Assembly: GCA_965194515.1 (NCBI GenBank)
Contig: OZ239146.1
Span: forward strand, 1,550,001 to 1,614,000
Direction of reading: 5' to 3'
DNA length: 64,000 bases
Source of the DNA: Acidimicrobilacustris europaeus
GTDB taxonomy: Bacteria; Actinomycetota; Acidimicrobiia; Acidimicrobiales; Acidimicrobilacustridaceae
Shown here: piece after piece, positions 15,735-24,312 of the stretch
How positions within the stretch are numbered: position 1 is the stretch's first letter
How the letters are laid out: every line of letters begins with the position of its first letter
The notes under the pieces: generated by a model
The model's database searches: none
What the model was told of the DNA's origin: nothing
Seen by the model: the letters and a program-made list of their open reading frames with translations, nothing else
Made by a program: the position numbers and the translations under genes

Positions 15735-16879
15735 GCGACAGCCATTCTGCTCATTGGTCCGAGTGGTTCGAAACGCAAGAGACCGAAATCAAGAAGAGTG
15801 GTCGATGGCGCGCTCCGAGATCGTTTGACGCTCACGGAACTGTTGGCGAACTCGAAGGACGCACAGTGGTCTCGTTCGCGTCGAATGATTATCTCGGACT
15901 CACGGCACATCCCGTCGTGCAAGCAGCCGCCATCGAGGCAACGAAGCGCTGGGGGTCTGGGTCAGGGGCATCACGCCTCGTCGTCGGGTCGCGTCCGATC
16001 CACCATGAACTCGAAGACGCGATTGCACAATGGCGCGGAGCCGAAGCCGCTGTTCTCTTCCCCACTGGATTCGCCGCCAACCTCGGTTTGCTTGCAACCT
16101 TGGGCGGCCCCGGTGTCGTGATGCATTCGGATGAACTGAATCACGCGTCAATCATCGACGGTTGTCGCATGGCCCGCGCGAATGGCGCGGCCGTGCATCG
16201 GTACCGGCATCTTGATCTCGACCATCTCGCAACGAACCTTGCTGCGAATGCCGGAGCACGTCAGGTTGTCGTCACCGACACCGTGTTCTCAATGGACGGC
16301 GACGTCGCCCCCATCGACAAACTCGCATCGCTTTGTGCACGACATGATGCCCTTCTTGTTGTCGACGAAGCCCACGCAGTACTTGAACCTCCACCTGAGC
16401 CACTCGTCAACGGTGCAATCGTCGTTCAGGTCGGAACCCTGTCAAAGACGCTTGGAGCGCTTGGCGGGTTCGTTGCCGGCCCTCGCCCCCTCGTTGATCT
16501 TCTCGTCAACCGAGCCCGTACCTACATCTTCACTACTGCCCCCAGCCCCGCCGATGCGGCCGCAGCACTTGCCGCAATCAGGGTCGTGCAATCGGAAGAA
16601 GGTGCCGCTCTTCAGCAACGTTTGCGTCAACACATTGCGCGCGTCGCTCCTGGGCACCCATCACCGATCATCCCGGTGATCTTGGGCGATGAAGGTTCGG
16701 CGCTGGCGGCATCGCTACGACTTCTTGAACTCGGCCTTCTTGTGCCCGCTATCCGTCCTCCTACCGTTGCAGTGGGATCAAGCCGACTTCGCATTGCGCT
16801 TTCCGCGGCCCATACTGATGAACAGATTTCTGCACTTGTTGATGCCCTGCGTGTGTTGGAGAGCGACGGTGGACAATGA
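15731..16879 (+). CDS. bioF: BioF, 8-amino-7-oxononanoate synthase
   Basis: 382 residues from the GTG at 15731, overlapping the bioA stop. It condenses pimeloyl-ACP/CoA with L-alanine to give KAPA. The alpha-oxoamine synthase features are SFASNDYLGL, GSGASRLVVGS, the MHSDELNHASIIDG loop, the PLP aspartate in VVDEAH and K239 in GTLSKTLGALGGF. The loop after DEAH reads AVLEPP rather than the more usual GxxG, a small deviation near the cofactor. It overlaps bioD by 4 nt (ATGA). Related enzymes such as Kbl are excluded by the operon. Confidence 0.94.
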   Translation: MSDSHSAHWSEWFETQETEIKKSGRWRAPRSFDAHGTVGELEGRTVVSFASNDYLGLTAHPVVQAAAIEATKRWGSGSGASRLVVGSRPIHHELEDAIAQWRGAEAAVLFPTGFAANLGLLATLGGPGVVMHSDELNHASIIDGCRMARANGAAVHRYRHLDLDHLATNLAANAGARQVVVTDTVFSMDGDVAPIDKLASLCARHDALLVVDEAHAVLEPPPEPLVNGAIVVQVGTLSKTLGALGGFVAGPRPLVDLLVNRARTYIFTTAPSPADAAAALAAIRVVQSEEGAALQQRLRQHIARVAPGHPSPIIPVILGDEGSALAASLRLLELGLLVPAIRPPTVAVGSSRLRIALSAAHTDEQISALVDALRVLESDGGQ

Positions 16880-17538
16880 CATTTGATGGACTGCGACCAC
16901 AGCGACTTGTCGTCGTTGTCGGCACTGGCACCGAGATTGGCAAGACCTACGTGACCGCCCGCTTATTGCGCGATCTTCGTTCCAGAGGTATCGATGTCGC
17001 CGCACGAAAGCCCGCTCAGTCATTTGGTCCTGAGGACCAATTCACCGACGCTCACTTTCTTGCCGACGCGTCGGGTGAATCTCCAAACGACGTGTGTCCA
17101 CGTCATCGCTGGTATCCGGTCCCCATGGCACCGCCCATGGCTGCCGATGCACTCGCTCGTCCGCAGTTCTCTGTCGAGGACCTTGCGGCGGAAATCCAGT
17201 GGCCACTTCCCGCTCCGACTGTCGCGTTCGTTGAATCTGCCGGAGGAGTTCGTTCACCACTCGCGTCGGACGGCGATTCGATCAGCCTCATCGAAATTCT
17301 TCAGCCTGACATCGTGTTGCTCGTGGCCGATGCTGGACTCGGGACAATCAATCAGATCATCCTGAGCCTTGAAGCCATCAATAGCGGCGCTCATGTTGCG
17401 ACACCCATCGTGGTACTTAATCGCTTCGACCCCGCCGACGATCTCCATAAGCGCAATCGCGATTGGCTCGTTGAGCATCTTGAAGTCGACGTGCTTTCGA
17501 GCGTTCACGCCGTTCTGGCAAAGATCTCGCCCCTCTAG
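16876..17538 (+). CDS. bioD: BioD, dethiobiotin synthetase
   Basis: 220 residues from an ATG overlapping bioF. It closes the ureido ring of diaminopelargonate with CO2 and ATP. The P-loop VGTGTEIGKTYVTA and the substrate lysine region AARKPAQSF are visible, as is VESAGGVRSPL. The operon here ends with bioD; bioB (biotin synthase), needed for the last step, must be elsewhere, and pimelate-supply genes are also absent. A typical BirA operator was not recognised in front of the operon. Confidence 0.94.
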   Translation: MTFDGLRPQRLVVVVGTGTEIGKTYVTARLLRDLRSRGIDVAARKPAQSFGPEDQFTDAHFLADASGESPNDVCPRHRWYPVPMAPPMAADALARPQFSVEDLAAEIQWPLPAPTVAFVESAGGVRSPLASDGDSISLIEILQPDIVLLVADAGLGTINQIILSLEAINSGAHVATPIVVLNRFDPADDLHKRNRDWLVEHLEVDVLSSVHAVLAKISPL

Positions 17539-17653
17539 GTCCGACTTCGCTCGCAATCCACCACAGAATGGGCACCCGATCAGGCGCACTGAGTCGGCCT
17601 CCGGTACGGTCCACCCTTCGGCAGGCGGTCAATGAGGGCGAGGGGGCGGAGCA

Positions 17654-18502
17654 ATGATCAAGGCAACAGAACGATCAGTCCCCGCTTCCACCGATATCAC
17701 TCTCACCGAAGCCGCAGAAGTACTCGGCGTTCATTACATGACGGCGTACAAGTACGTTCGCACCGGAAGACTGGCCGCCTCCAAGGTTGGAGGGGGCTGG
17801 CGAATTACAAGCGACGCGCTCAAGGAGTTCCAGTCCGCTCCCACCACACGCACTTCCGGCGAGCGCGTCGACTGGTCAGCGCGGCTTAGAGACCGCTTGA
17901 CCGCAGGCGATGAAGCAGGATCTTGGAATGTGATTGAGGCATCGATGGCTTCGGGACTCGCTCCTAGGTCGGTGTATCTCGACGTGCTCGCACCAGCACT
18001 CGCCGCCATTGGAGCCGCATGGGCTATCGGCGAGGTTTCAATCGCCGAGGAACACCGTGCGACTGCCGTAACAAATCGCCTCATCGGACGTTTAGGTCCC
18101 CAGTTCAGTCGCCCAGGCCAAACACGCGGCACCATTGTCATTGGCGCGGTAGCCGGTGACCAACACGCGGTACCGATCGCAATGGCTGCTGACCTCCTTC
18201 GTGGACGCGGCTTTACCGTGATCGACCTCGGCGCCAATACCCCGGTCGATACATTCATCGATGCCGCAAACACTGCAGATCGACTTCTCGCTGTAGGAAT
18301 CAGTTCAAGTACTGCAGGCGTCGATCACAACGTGATCGCTACTGCAGACGCTCTTCGAGATCAGGTCGGTTGCCCCATCGTCATCGGCGGACATGGGATC
18401 GAAGACGATGCGCGCCGCGCTCATGCCGACGCGATCACGAGTTCCGCCGATGAAATGCTCGAGGCGTTCGATCGCATTGCGAATGAAGCAGCCGAGAAGT
18501 AA
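17654..18502 (+). CDS. CarH-like adenosylcobalamin-binding transcriptional regulator
   Basis: 282 residues. Residues 14-60 form an excisionase/MerR-type helix-turn-helix (LTEAAEVLGVHYMTAYKYVRTG). Residues 75-150 form a four-helix segment that carries W123-x9-E133-H134, the W-x9-EH signature of the CarH/LitR photoreceptors. The C-terminal Rossmann-like B12-binding domain has GDQH (168-171), whose histidine should be the lower cobalt ligand; the usual final Gly of DxHxxG is Pro. The residue after W123 is Ala, where Thermus CarH has the histidine that ligates cobalt after light. It probably senses AdoCbl and perhaps light. ATG preceded by a GGGGGCGGAG purine stretch; stands alone. Confidence 0.85.
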   Translation: MIKATERSVPASTDITLTEAAEVLGVHYMTAYKYVRTGRLAASKVGGGWRITSDALKEFQSAPTTRTSGERVDWSARLRDRLTAGDEAGSWNVIEASMASGLAPRSVYLDVLAPALAAIGAAWAIGEVSIAEEHRATAVTNRLIGRLGPQFSRPGQTRGTIVIGAVAGDQHAVPIAMAADLLRGRGFTVIDLGANTPVDTFIDAANTADRLLAVGISSSTAGVDHNVIATADALRDQVGCPIVIGGHGIEDDARRAHADAITSSADEMLEAFDRIANEAAEK

Positions 18503-18506
18503 CTGA

Positions 18507-19472
18507 TCAGGCAGGCGCCGGAGTCACAGCTGGTCGGCCGGCAAGAACTTCAACGATGTTCTCGCAGCACAGTCGGACCATGTCCCCACGAGCCAACGTC
18601 GATGCCGAACCAAGGTGCGGAGCCAGCACAACATTGTCGAGAGTCAGCAGGCCCTCGGTGATCTTTGGCTCGAATTCGTAGACGTCAAGACCAGCGGCAG
18701 CGATTTGCCGTTCCCGCAGCACATTCACCAGTTCTGCCTCGTCGATCAATGCGCCCCGACCCGTGTTGACGAGCACTGCAGTCGACTTCATCAGACGAAA
18801 AGCACGTGCGTCGAACATGTGTCGACTCTGATCGTTCAGTGGGGCGTGGAGCGAAATGAAATCGCTCCGCCGAAGAAGATCGTCGAGTGACACGAACTCC
18901 GCACCAAGCGATGTTTCAATCTCCGGAGAGACCTGCTTGCGATTGAAATACACAACATTCATGCCGAAGCCCTGGGCGCGGCGTGCAACCGCTTGTCCGA
19001 TCGCACCCATTCCGACAATGCCCAGCGTTTGATGACGTAGTGGTTCGCCGAGCAACTGTGTCGGCGCCCACCCTGTCCACTCCCCCGCTCGAACCAGACG
19101 CTCCCCGGCCCCAAGATTTCGAGCGGCAGAGAGCAGCAGCGCCCACGCAAGATCAGCGGTCGCGTCAGTGAGCACACCCGGCGTCGTTGTGACCTCGATT
19201 CCGCGTTGTCGAGCAGCGGCAACATCGATGTTGTCGAATCCGACTGCGTAATTCGAAACAACTCGCAACAAGGGAGCAGCGTCAAGTACCTCTTCGTCGA
19301 TCCGATCACTCAACATGCACAAAAGAGCGTCAGCTCCTTCGACCCCAGCGATTAGTTCGGCTCGTTGGAGCGGACGATCCTCGTCGTTGGCCCGCACTTC
19401 GAAACCCAATTCGACAAGCAGGTCGATACCGGGAGCGGGCAATGGACGGGTCACAAAGACAACAGGAGCCAT
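18507..19472 (-). CDS. D-2-hydroxyacid dehydrogenase (glyoxylate/hydroxypyruvate reductase-like)
   Basis: 321 residues from the ATG at 19472; a GTG 39 nt upstream would overlap the ECF S-component gene and is less likely. The NAD-binding motif GIVGMGAIGQAVA, the catalytic-arginine region VLVNTGRGALIDE, the glutamate region YEFEP and the histidine in LAPHLGSAS are all present. It reduces a 2-oxoacid such as glyoxylate or hydroxypyruvate, or oxidises the D-hydroxyacid. It follows the cobalamin transporter operon on the same strand with 22 nt between, so it may receive read-through, but its role looks unrelated. Confidence 0.92.
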   Translation of the reverse strand: MAPVVFVTRPLPAPGIDLLVELGFEVRANDEDRPLQRAELIAGVEGADALLCMLSDRIDEEVLDAAPLLRVVSNYAVGFDNIDVAAARQRGIEVTTTPGVLTDATADLAWALLLSAARNLGAGERLVRAGEWTGWAPTQLLGEPLRHQTLGIVGMGAIGQAVARRAQGFGMNVVYFNRKQVSPEIETSLGAEFVSLDDLLRRSDFISLHAPLNDQSRHMFDARAFRLMKSTAVLVNTGRGALIDEAELVNVLRERQIAAAGLDVYEFEPKITEGLLTLDNVVLAPHLGSASTLARGDMVRLCCENIVEVLAGRPAVTPAPA

Positions 19473-19494
19473 AGCAAACGGTGGCACAAATATC

Positions 19495-20334
19495 TCAGTT
19501 GCCCGTGGCACTCACCGGCGCGTCAACAAAGACGACAGGAGCTTCGAACGCCGCTCGCCGCGCAACACGGCGAAGCGCCCCCAGAACAGGACGACCAGCC
19601 ACAAGGATGAAGATCGCAGAGAAAACAGCGCGCGGAATGTCGAATCCGAATGATGTCGTGATGTGGAATCCCCAGAATCGCCGCAGGTTTTCAGCAAGCG
19701 AATCTCCCGCCACATACGAAACAGTGGTGTCACCGGCGCTCACGAACGGCCAGAACCAAAGATTCATGACAAGCCCATAAGCGAGTGCAGAAATCGCGGC
19801 ATACGTGGCCAACATCGCGACTTCGATTTTCCCACGTGCAGGGGGAAGACATCCGGCAAAGAAACCGATCCATGCCGCGCCGAACATTTGAAATGGCAAC
19901 CAGGGGCCAACGCCACCCGTGATCAACGCGCTCACAAAAAGCGTGAGCGCCCCAAGCACAAATCCAAATCCGCGACCGAAGACACGACCCGCTGGAATCA
20001 GCAAAAAGAAGACCGGTTCAAATCCAGCGACACCGCCGCTCGGCAAACGCAGTACTGCTCCGCTCGCAGCGAGGACTCCAAGCAGGGCAACCGATTTAGC
20101 GTCAAGAGAGCCATCGGCCAATTCCGCAAGGATGACTCCGATCAATAGCGGAATGAGGATGACAAAGATCCAAGGCGCATCGCTGCTGTGCGAAGAATCA
20201 AGCGAAGAACTCGCAGAAGCAAACAACGGCCAAGCAAACGCCACGATCCCAAGCGCAAAGGCCGCAACCAGTAACACCCAAGAGGTGAGTCCGAGACGGA
20301 CTGCATCGACCCGAGATGGCGATGCGACGGTCAT
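19495..20334 (-). CDS. ECF transporter S component, probably cobalamin-specific
   Basis: 279 residues with about six or seven hydrophobic segments (first near 15-40, last near 235-255) and a Gly/Pro-rich core (LPSGGVAGFEPVFFLL, GPWLPFQMFGAAWIGFFAG) typical of S components. Its ATG overlaps the EcfA gene by 4 nt. S components bind the vitamin and dock on the EcfT-EcfA module. Specificity is inferred from the operon: a cobalamin riboswitch and a DUF4430-like secreted protein precede it. The sequence alone does not identify a known family such as CbrT; other corrinoid or cobinamide specificity is possible. Confidence 0.8.
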   Translation of the reverse strand: MTVASPSRVDAVRLGLTSWVLLVAAFALGIVAFAWPLFASASSSLDSSHSSDAPWIFVILIPLLIGVILAELADGSLDAKSVALLGVLAASGAVLRLPSGGVAGFEPVFFLLIPAGRVFGRGFGFVLGALTLFVSALITGGVGPWLPFQMFGAAWIGFFAGCLPPARGKIEVAMLATYAAISALAYGLVMNLWFWPFVSAGDTTVSYVAGDSLAENLRRFWGFHITTSFGFDIPRAVFSAIFILVAGRPVLGALRRVARRAAFEAPVVFVDAPVSATGN

Positions 20335-21965
20335 GAGTAGGAACTGTCGCCTACAGCTGCAAGCGCCAACTGAACCTCGTTCACTGTCAGAAGAGCAAGT
20401 GGAGCAAGGACCTTCGCAACCTGCGGTGCAAACACTGGCGAATGCACGACGACATCGCGAGCAGGGCCATCGGCGACAACTTCACCTTCGGCGAGAACGA
20501 TGCATCGATCAGCAACGGCGGCAACAACTTCAACATCATGGGTAGCGATGACCACGGCATGCCCGTCGGAAGCCAGTTGAGCGAGAACCTCAACCAACCG
20601 TTGTTTTGCTCCGTAGTCGAGTCCCCGAGTTGGTTCATCGAGCAACAGCAGTGGAGGTTCCGAGGCCAACACGATTGAGAGCGCAAGACCGAGACGTTGC
20701 CCTTCGGATAGATCACGGGGATGAGTCGACGCGTCGACTCCGGGAACAATGCGATCAAGCACGGTTCGAGTGGTTCCGTGCACCAAACCCGCATCGCGAT
20801 CCGATGCGTTGCATTCCGCTGCAACCGTGTCGTGGTAGAGCAACACACCGCTGTCTTGCGGAACCAATCCCGCTACCCGGACGACGTCGCGAGCCGAAAG
20901 GCGGTGAGGCGTCGATCCCATAACCTGCACAGCCCCCGAAACGGGCTCTCGTAGTCCCACAAGATGATTGAGCAGCGTCGACTTACCAGCGCCGTTGCGA
21001 CCCATGAGCGCAACCACTTCACCTGCTCGGAACTCGAGATCGACTCCCCGAAGCGCGGTGATGGGACCATAGGAAGCCTGAAGGCCGTTGGTTGTCGCGA
21101 CGACATCGCCAAGTGATCGGGCCTTGCGACTGAAGACCTCAGTATCGATCGATGCGAGTTGATCGCGAAGTGGGCCAGCGACTCGCCGTGCATCTCGAAC
21201 CGAAAGCGGAAGTGGAGACCAACCGGCGAGACGTCCGAGTTCAACCACGGGCGGGGCCACGACTGATCCGCCAAACACTTCAGCCGGTGTTCCGACGACA
21301 ACCGGGCGTCCGTCACCAGGCACCAGCACGATGCGATCGGCGTACTGCACAACGCGTTCGAGTCGATGCTCGGCGATCAACACTGTGATGCCGAGGTCGT
21401 GGACCAACCGCGTCAGAGCGGCAAGAACTTCTTCCGCCGCCGCTGGATCAAGCGCCGAGGTGGGCTCATCGAGAACGAGCACCCGCGGCCCCGCTGTGAG
21501 CACCGACCCAATCGCGACCCGTTGTTGCTGACCACCAGAAAGAGAAGCAAGGGGACGATGGCGAAGTTCGTGCAACCCCAGCAAATCGAGAATGTCTTCA
21601 ACCCGTCGACGCATCACATCGGGGGCAACACCGAGGTTCTCCATCGCATAGGCCAATTCATCTTCAACGAAGTCGGTCACGAAACCGGCAGCCGGATCTT
21701 GACCCACGACGCCAACGACGTCGGCGAGATCGCGCGGAGCAACATCCGAAGTTGTTCGACCATCGATGACAACCGACCCGGCAAGAATTCCGCCCGAAAA
21801 CCGGGGAACTAATCCGTTGACTGCACGAAGCAACGTCGACTTGCCTGAACCAGTCACACCAACAACAAGGCAAAGTTCGCCTTCGGGGACTTCGAACGAA
21901 ACATCGACCAACGTGGGAGTGGTTGCGTCGGGATAGGTGATGGTGACGTGCTCAAACCGGATCAT
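20331..21965 (-). CDS. Fused dual-ATPase EcfA1-EcfA2 of an ECF transporter
   Basis: 544 residues from the ATG at 21965, overlapping ecfT by 4 nt. Two complete ABC domains occur in one chain: Walker A VTGSGKST and signature LSGGQQQR in the first half, Walker A RNGAGKST and signature LSEGQRLG in the second half, each followed by Walker B (VLVLDEPTSALD; LLLLDEPTRGLD) and a switch His. Separate EcfA1 and EcfA2 are more common in firmicutes; the fused form is frequent in actinobacteria. It energises vitamin uptake with EcfT and the S component encoded on either side. Confidence 0.92.
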   Translation of the reverse strand: MIRFEHVTITYPDATTPTLVDVSFEVPEGELCLVVGVTGSGKSTLLRAVNGLVPRFSGGILAGSVVIDGRTTSDVAPRDLADVVGVVGQDPAAGFVTDFVEDELAYAMENLGVAPDVMRRRVEDILDLLGLHELRHRPLASLSGGQQQRVAIGSVLTAGPRVLVLDEPTSALDPAAAEEVLAALTRLVHDLGITVLIAEHRLERVVQYADRIVLVPGDGRPVVVGTPAEVFGGSVVAPPVVELGRLAGWSPLPLSVRDARRVAGPLRDQLASIDTEVFSRKARSLGDVVATTNGLQASYGPITALRGVDLEFRAGEVVALMGRNGAGKSTLLNHLVGLREPVSGAVQVMGSTPHRLSARDVVRVAGLVPQDSGVLLYHDTVAAECNASDRDAGLVHGTTRTVLDRIVPGVDASTHPRDLSEGQRLGLALSIVLASEPPLLLLDEPTRGLDYGAKQRLVEVLAQLASDGHAVVIATHDVEVVAAVADRCIVLAEGEVVADGPARDVVVHSPVFAPQVAKVLAPLALLTVNEVQLALAAVGDSSYS

Positions 21966-23062
21966 GCTGCCACCACCAGCGATGAAGACGCTGAGGCGAG
22001 CGTCGGAGGATGCGGAGCAAACCACGCAGGTAGCGCTGCGATGAGAAGTCCAATCACAGCAACGAATGGAACCGCAGGAACCTCAAGCGGATTCGTTGAG
22101 GGGCTCAGCGCGTCGCCCATTCGTCCAACAAGAACGAATGATCCGAATGCGGCGAGCCCAACAAGCGACACCAACCACTCGGGCCCGATCCATGGGTCTG
22201 GCCGATAACGGGTTCTCATAGTCGACTTACCGCCAGCGACGAGCGCCCCGGCCAGCGCCGCTGCACCTACAGCAAGTGCCGGAATGCGAAACAGTGCAGG
22301 CGCGCTTGGATCGAGAAGCCCGTACGAGCCAACGGCAATCGCTACGAGTCCCAGCAAGACGAGTCCGACGGAACGACGACGGACCGAAACTGAACTCGAA
22401 CCACGTCTTCCGTACCCGCGACTGTCCATCGATGCGGCAAGCGCAACGGCACGATCGAGTGCACCTTCAAGTACAGGTAACGCTGACGCACTCCAAGCAC
22501 GGACTCCCCGATCAGATCGACCGCGAAGTCGACGGGCTTCGCGAACCTGGCGCGATGCGACAATTGCCTGAGGCGCAAATGTGAACGCGATCGTGACAGC
22601 AACGCCAGCTTCGTAGAGGACCGTCGGAAGCGCCCGAAGCATCCGATACGGACTGCACAACGATGTTGCTGCACCAAAGCAGGCCAACACCGCAGCGAGC
22701 CGAAGGCCTTGGTAGAACGCGGCCATCAAAGATTCAAGGGTGACGGGGCCACCGACGCTCACTCCCGCAGCCCAATCCGGAAGCGTTACCTCAGGGATTG
22801 TGAACAGCGTGGTTCCCGGAACGCGAACACCAAAGAAGATCTGAAAAACGATACGTACGGCAATCACGATCATTCCGAGTCGCAAAAAACTGGCAAATGA
22901 TCGGGACCATGGGACATCAGCACGCCGAGAAACAACCACCCAACCGGAGACAGCGATGATCAGACAGAGGAGAGCTGGGTTCGTTGTGCGTAACGCACAT
23001 GCCGCCAACGCAACCGCCCACAGCCACCACGCACCTGGATGAAGAAGTCGGGGTGCTGTCAT
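21962..23062 (-). CDS. EcfT, energy-coupling factor transmembrane protein
   Basis: 366 residues from the ATG at 23062, which overlaps the preceding stop by 4 nt (ATGA); an upstream in-frame ATG is possible. About six to eight hydrophobic segments are seen. The cytosolic coupling motif SRQVREARRLRGRS matches the Ala-Arg-Gly signatures by which EcfT contacts the ATPases, and a second charged segment SMDSRGYGRRG matches the second coupling helix. It is the scaffold subunit linking the S component and the dual ATPase. Confidence 0.88.
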   Translation of the reverse strand: MTAPRLLHPGAWWLWAVALAACALRTTNPALLCLIIAVSGWVVVSRRADVPWSRSFASFLRLGMIVIAVRIVFQIFFGVRVPGTTLFTIPEVTLPDWAAGVSVGGPVTLESLMAAFYQGLRLAAVLACFGAATSLCSPYRMLRALPTVLYEAGVAVTIAFTFAPQAIVASRQVREARRLRGRSDRGVRAWSASALPVLEGALDRAVALAASMDSRGYGRRGSSSVSVRRRSVGLVLLGLVAIAVGSYGLLDPSAPALFRIPALAVGAAALAGALVAGGKSTMRTRYRPDPWIGPEWLVSLVGLAAFGSFVLVGRMGDALSPSTNPLEVPAVPFVAVIGLLIAALPAWFAPHPPTLASASSSLVVAA

Positions 23063-24027
23063 CGCGACCCGCGCGTCTGAACCCATGCTCCGCCCGCCAT
23101 TACTCCGATGAGAACGAAAACCACTGCGATCCCCACCCATCGACCGGCATTTGAGTCAGTTGAGTTCGATGACGCGAGTGCGACCTCACCTACAACGACA
23201 GCCTCAGCAGCACTCGTCACCGTCGACGACCCTGTTGCTGCTCCAACTAGCTGCTCGGGGTTTGCATCGCCAGAACTCGGCGGAATGAGCGCCGAAGATC
23301 CCCCAGCGTTTGTGCTCGACGGGTTGCTGCTCGGCGAACTTGGCGCAGAAGCAGTCGGGAGTTCGGGAAGCGGGGCACGTGCAGGGGCAAGCGCCGGGAA
23401 CAACGAATGAGATGGTCCTATGCGTGGTGACGGGTCTTGACCGCAACCGCATCCACCTGTGACGAATCTCCACCCCTCGATCGCTCCGTCAGTAAGTCGC
23501 TTCGAAAATGGGTTGTTGCTTCCGTAGGTCCAGTTGCCACCGCCATCGAAAAAATACGCCCAGTAGCCGTAGCCGCCAGAGTTTCGATCGCCGCAACCCG
23601 TGGCCGGCAAACCATCGATTGCACACAACAAACCGCTCGATCCATATCGTGGCGAACCGATTCCGAGTTCGTTCCCCCGTCGCGCCAAGAGTTGAGAACC
23701 CGTGGTGCCAGCGGGCACGACAAGGCATGTCGCCGAGGAGCTTCCTCCGAGATCAGACGAGTCAACAACAAGCACGACCCGAATTTCTCCGTCGCTTATC
23801 GGACCAGAACAACTTGCAGCGCTTGCAGTATTAGCAAGACCCACCAGCACGCTCACAGAAACGACGACACTCAAAAGCACAACGGTCATCGCGCGAAGCG
23901 CGCGCGTCCGATGCAAACGCTTGAATGCAATCGATGGAAGCTTGTGGTTCACGGTGCGGGGCCACTCGTTGTTCGTTGGTGCCGGGTGTATTGGTGCCGG
24001 AAAGGGTGCGAGACCCGACCGGACCAC
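23059..24027 (-). CDS. Secreted, C-terminally anchored DUF4430-like protein
   Basis: Up to 322 residues from the GTG at 24027; GTG at 23952 or ATG at 23889 are possible shorter starts and no ribosome-binding site decides. A long signal peptide (hydrophobic core near 48-66, ANTASA-AS) precedes a domain with VVVDSSDLGGSSSATCLVVPAGTTG, paired cysteines and SGGYGYWAYFFDGGGNWTYG. This recalls DUF4430, the fold of the transcobalamin C-terminal domain. A Pro/Ser linker follows, then one TM helix (about 298-316) and a basic tail. First gene behind the cobalamin riboswitch and coupled to ecfT, so a surface corrinoid-capture role is likely (inference). Confidence 0.8.
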   Translation of the reverse strand: MVRSGLAPFPAPIHPAPTNNEWPRTVNHKLPSIAFKRLHRTRALRAMTVVLLSVVVSVSVLVGLANTASAASCSGPISDGEIRVVLVVDSSDLGGSSSATCLVVPAGTTGSQLLARRGNELGIGSPRYGSSGLLCAIDGLPATGCGDRNSGGYGYWAYFFDGGGNWTYGSNNPFSKRLTDGAIEGWRFVTGGCGCGQDPSPRIGPSHSLFPALAPARAPLPELPTASAPSSPSSNPSSTNAGGSSALIPPSSGDANPEQLVGAATGSSTVTSAAEAVVVGEVALASSNSTDSNAGRWVGIAVVFVLIGVMAGGAWVQTRGSR

Positions 24028-24105
24028 GGACCAAGGCCGCCGACCGAACCGAGCCCCACCTCCCGTAATCCGACGACGGTTTCATGATGGAGCAATTCCC
24101 CCCGA

Positions 24106-24240
24106 GCAGGCAGTCCGGCTCGTGGCCGCCCGAAGAATCTCTCCGGAGGCCACCTACGGTTGCGGGTCAGCGCCGGAATCGGACCGGCTTCCCCTACTGC
24201 GGTGGGTCAAGTTGTGCCCCCACCCCACCACACAGGTGGC
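24106..24240 (-). ncRNA. Cobalamin riboswitch
   Basis: Read on the minus strand, the conserved core is in order: GGGGAAGCCGG (24194-24184), an internal stem closing with ATTCCGGCGC, the strand CTGACCCGCAACCGTA (24170-24155), a helix formed by GGCCAC/GTGGCC pairing (24148-24153 with 24122-24127) and the B12-box region AGCCGGACTGCCTGC (24120-24106). These match the cobalamin riboswitch consensus, in the actinobacterial style. It lies directly upstream of the DUF4430-ECF operon and should shut it down when adenosyl- or methylcobalamin is plentiful. The expression platform between 24105 and the start codon was not resolved. No other gene fits the 24028-24311 gap. Confidence 0.88.
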
Positions 24241-24298
24241 CCCCCGTCAATCACCATCAGGCGTACTCCCCCGACCGGCGGTTTCGCGACCTCCGCCC

Positions 24299-24312
24299 CT
24301 ATCCTCAACGCA
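24299..24312 (+). promoter_or_regulatory. Putative -10 box of a leaderless oxygenase gene
   Basis: TATCCT followed by 6 nt (CAACGC) and the ATG at 24312, without any ribosome-binding site. Spacing fits transcription starting at the initiation codon. Confidence 0.4.

Noticed and set aside
23831..24085. Possible 84-residue leader gene just after the cobalamin riboswitch
   Set aside because: Starts near the B12 box but overlaps the secreted-protein gene in another frame and has no protein-like pattern.
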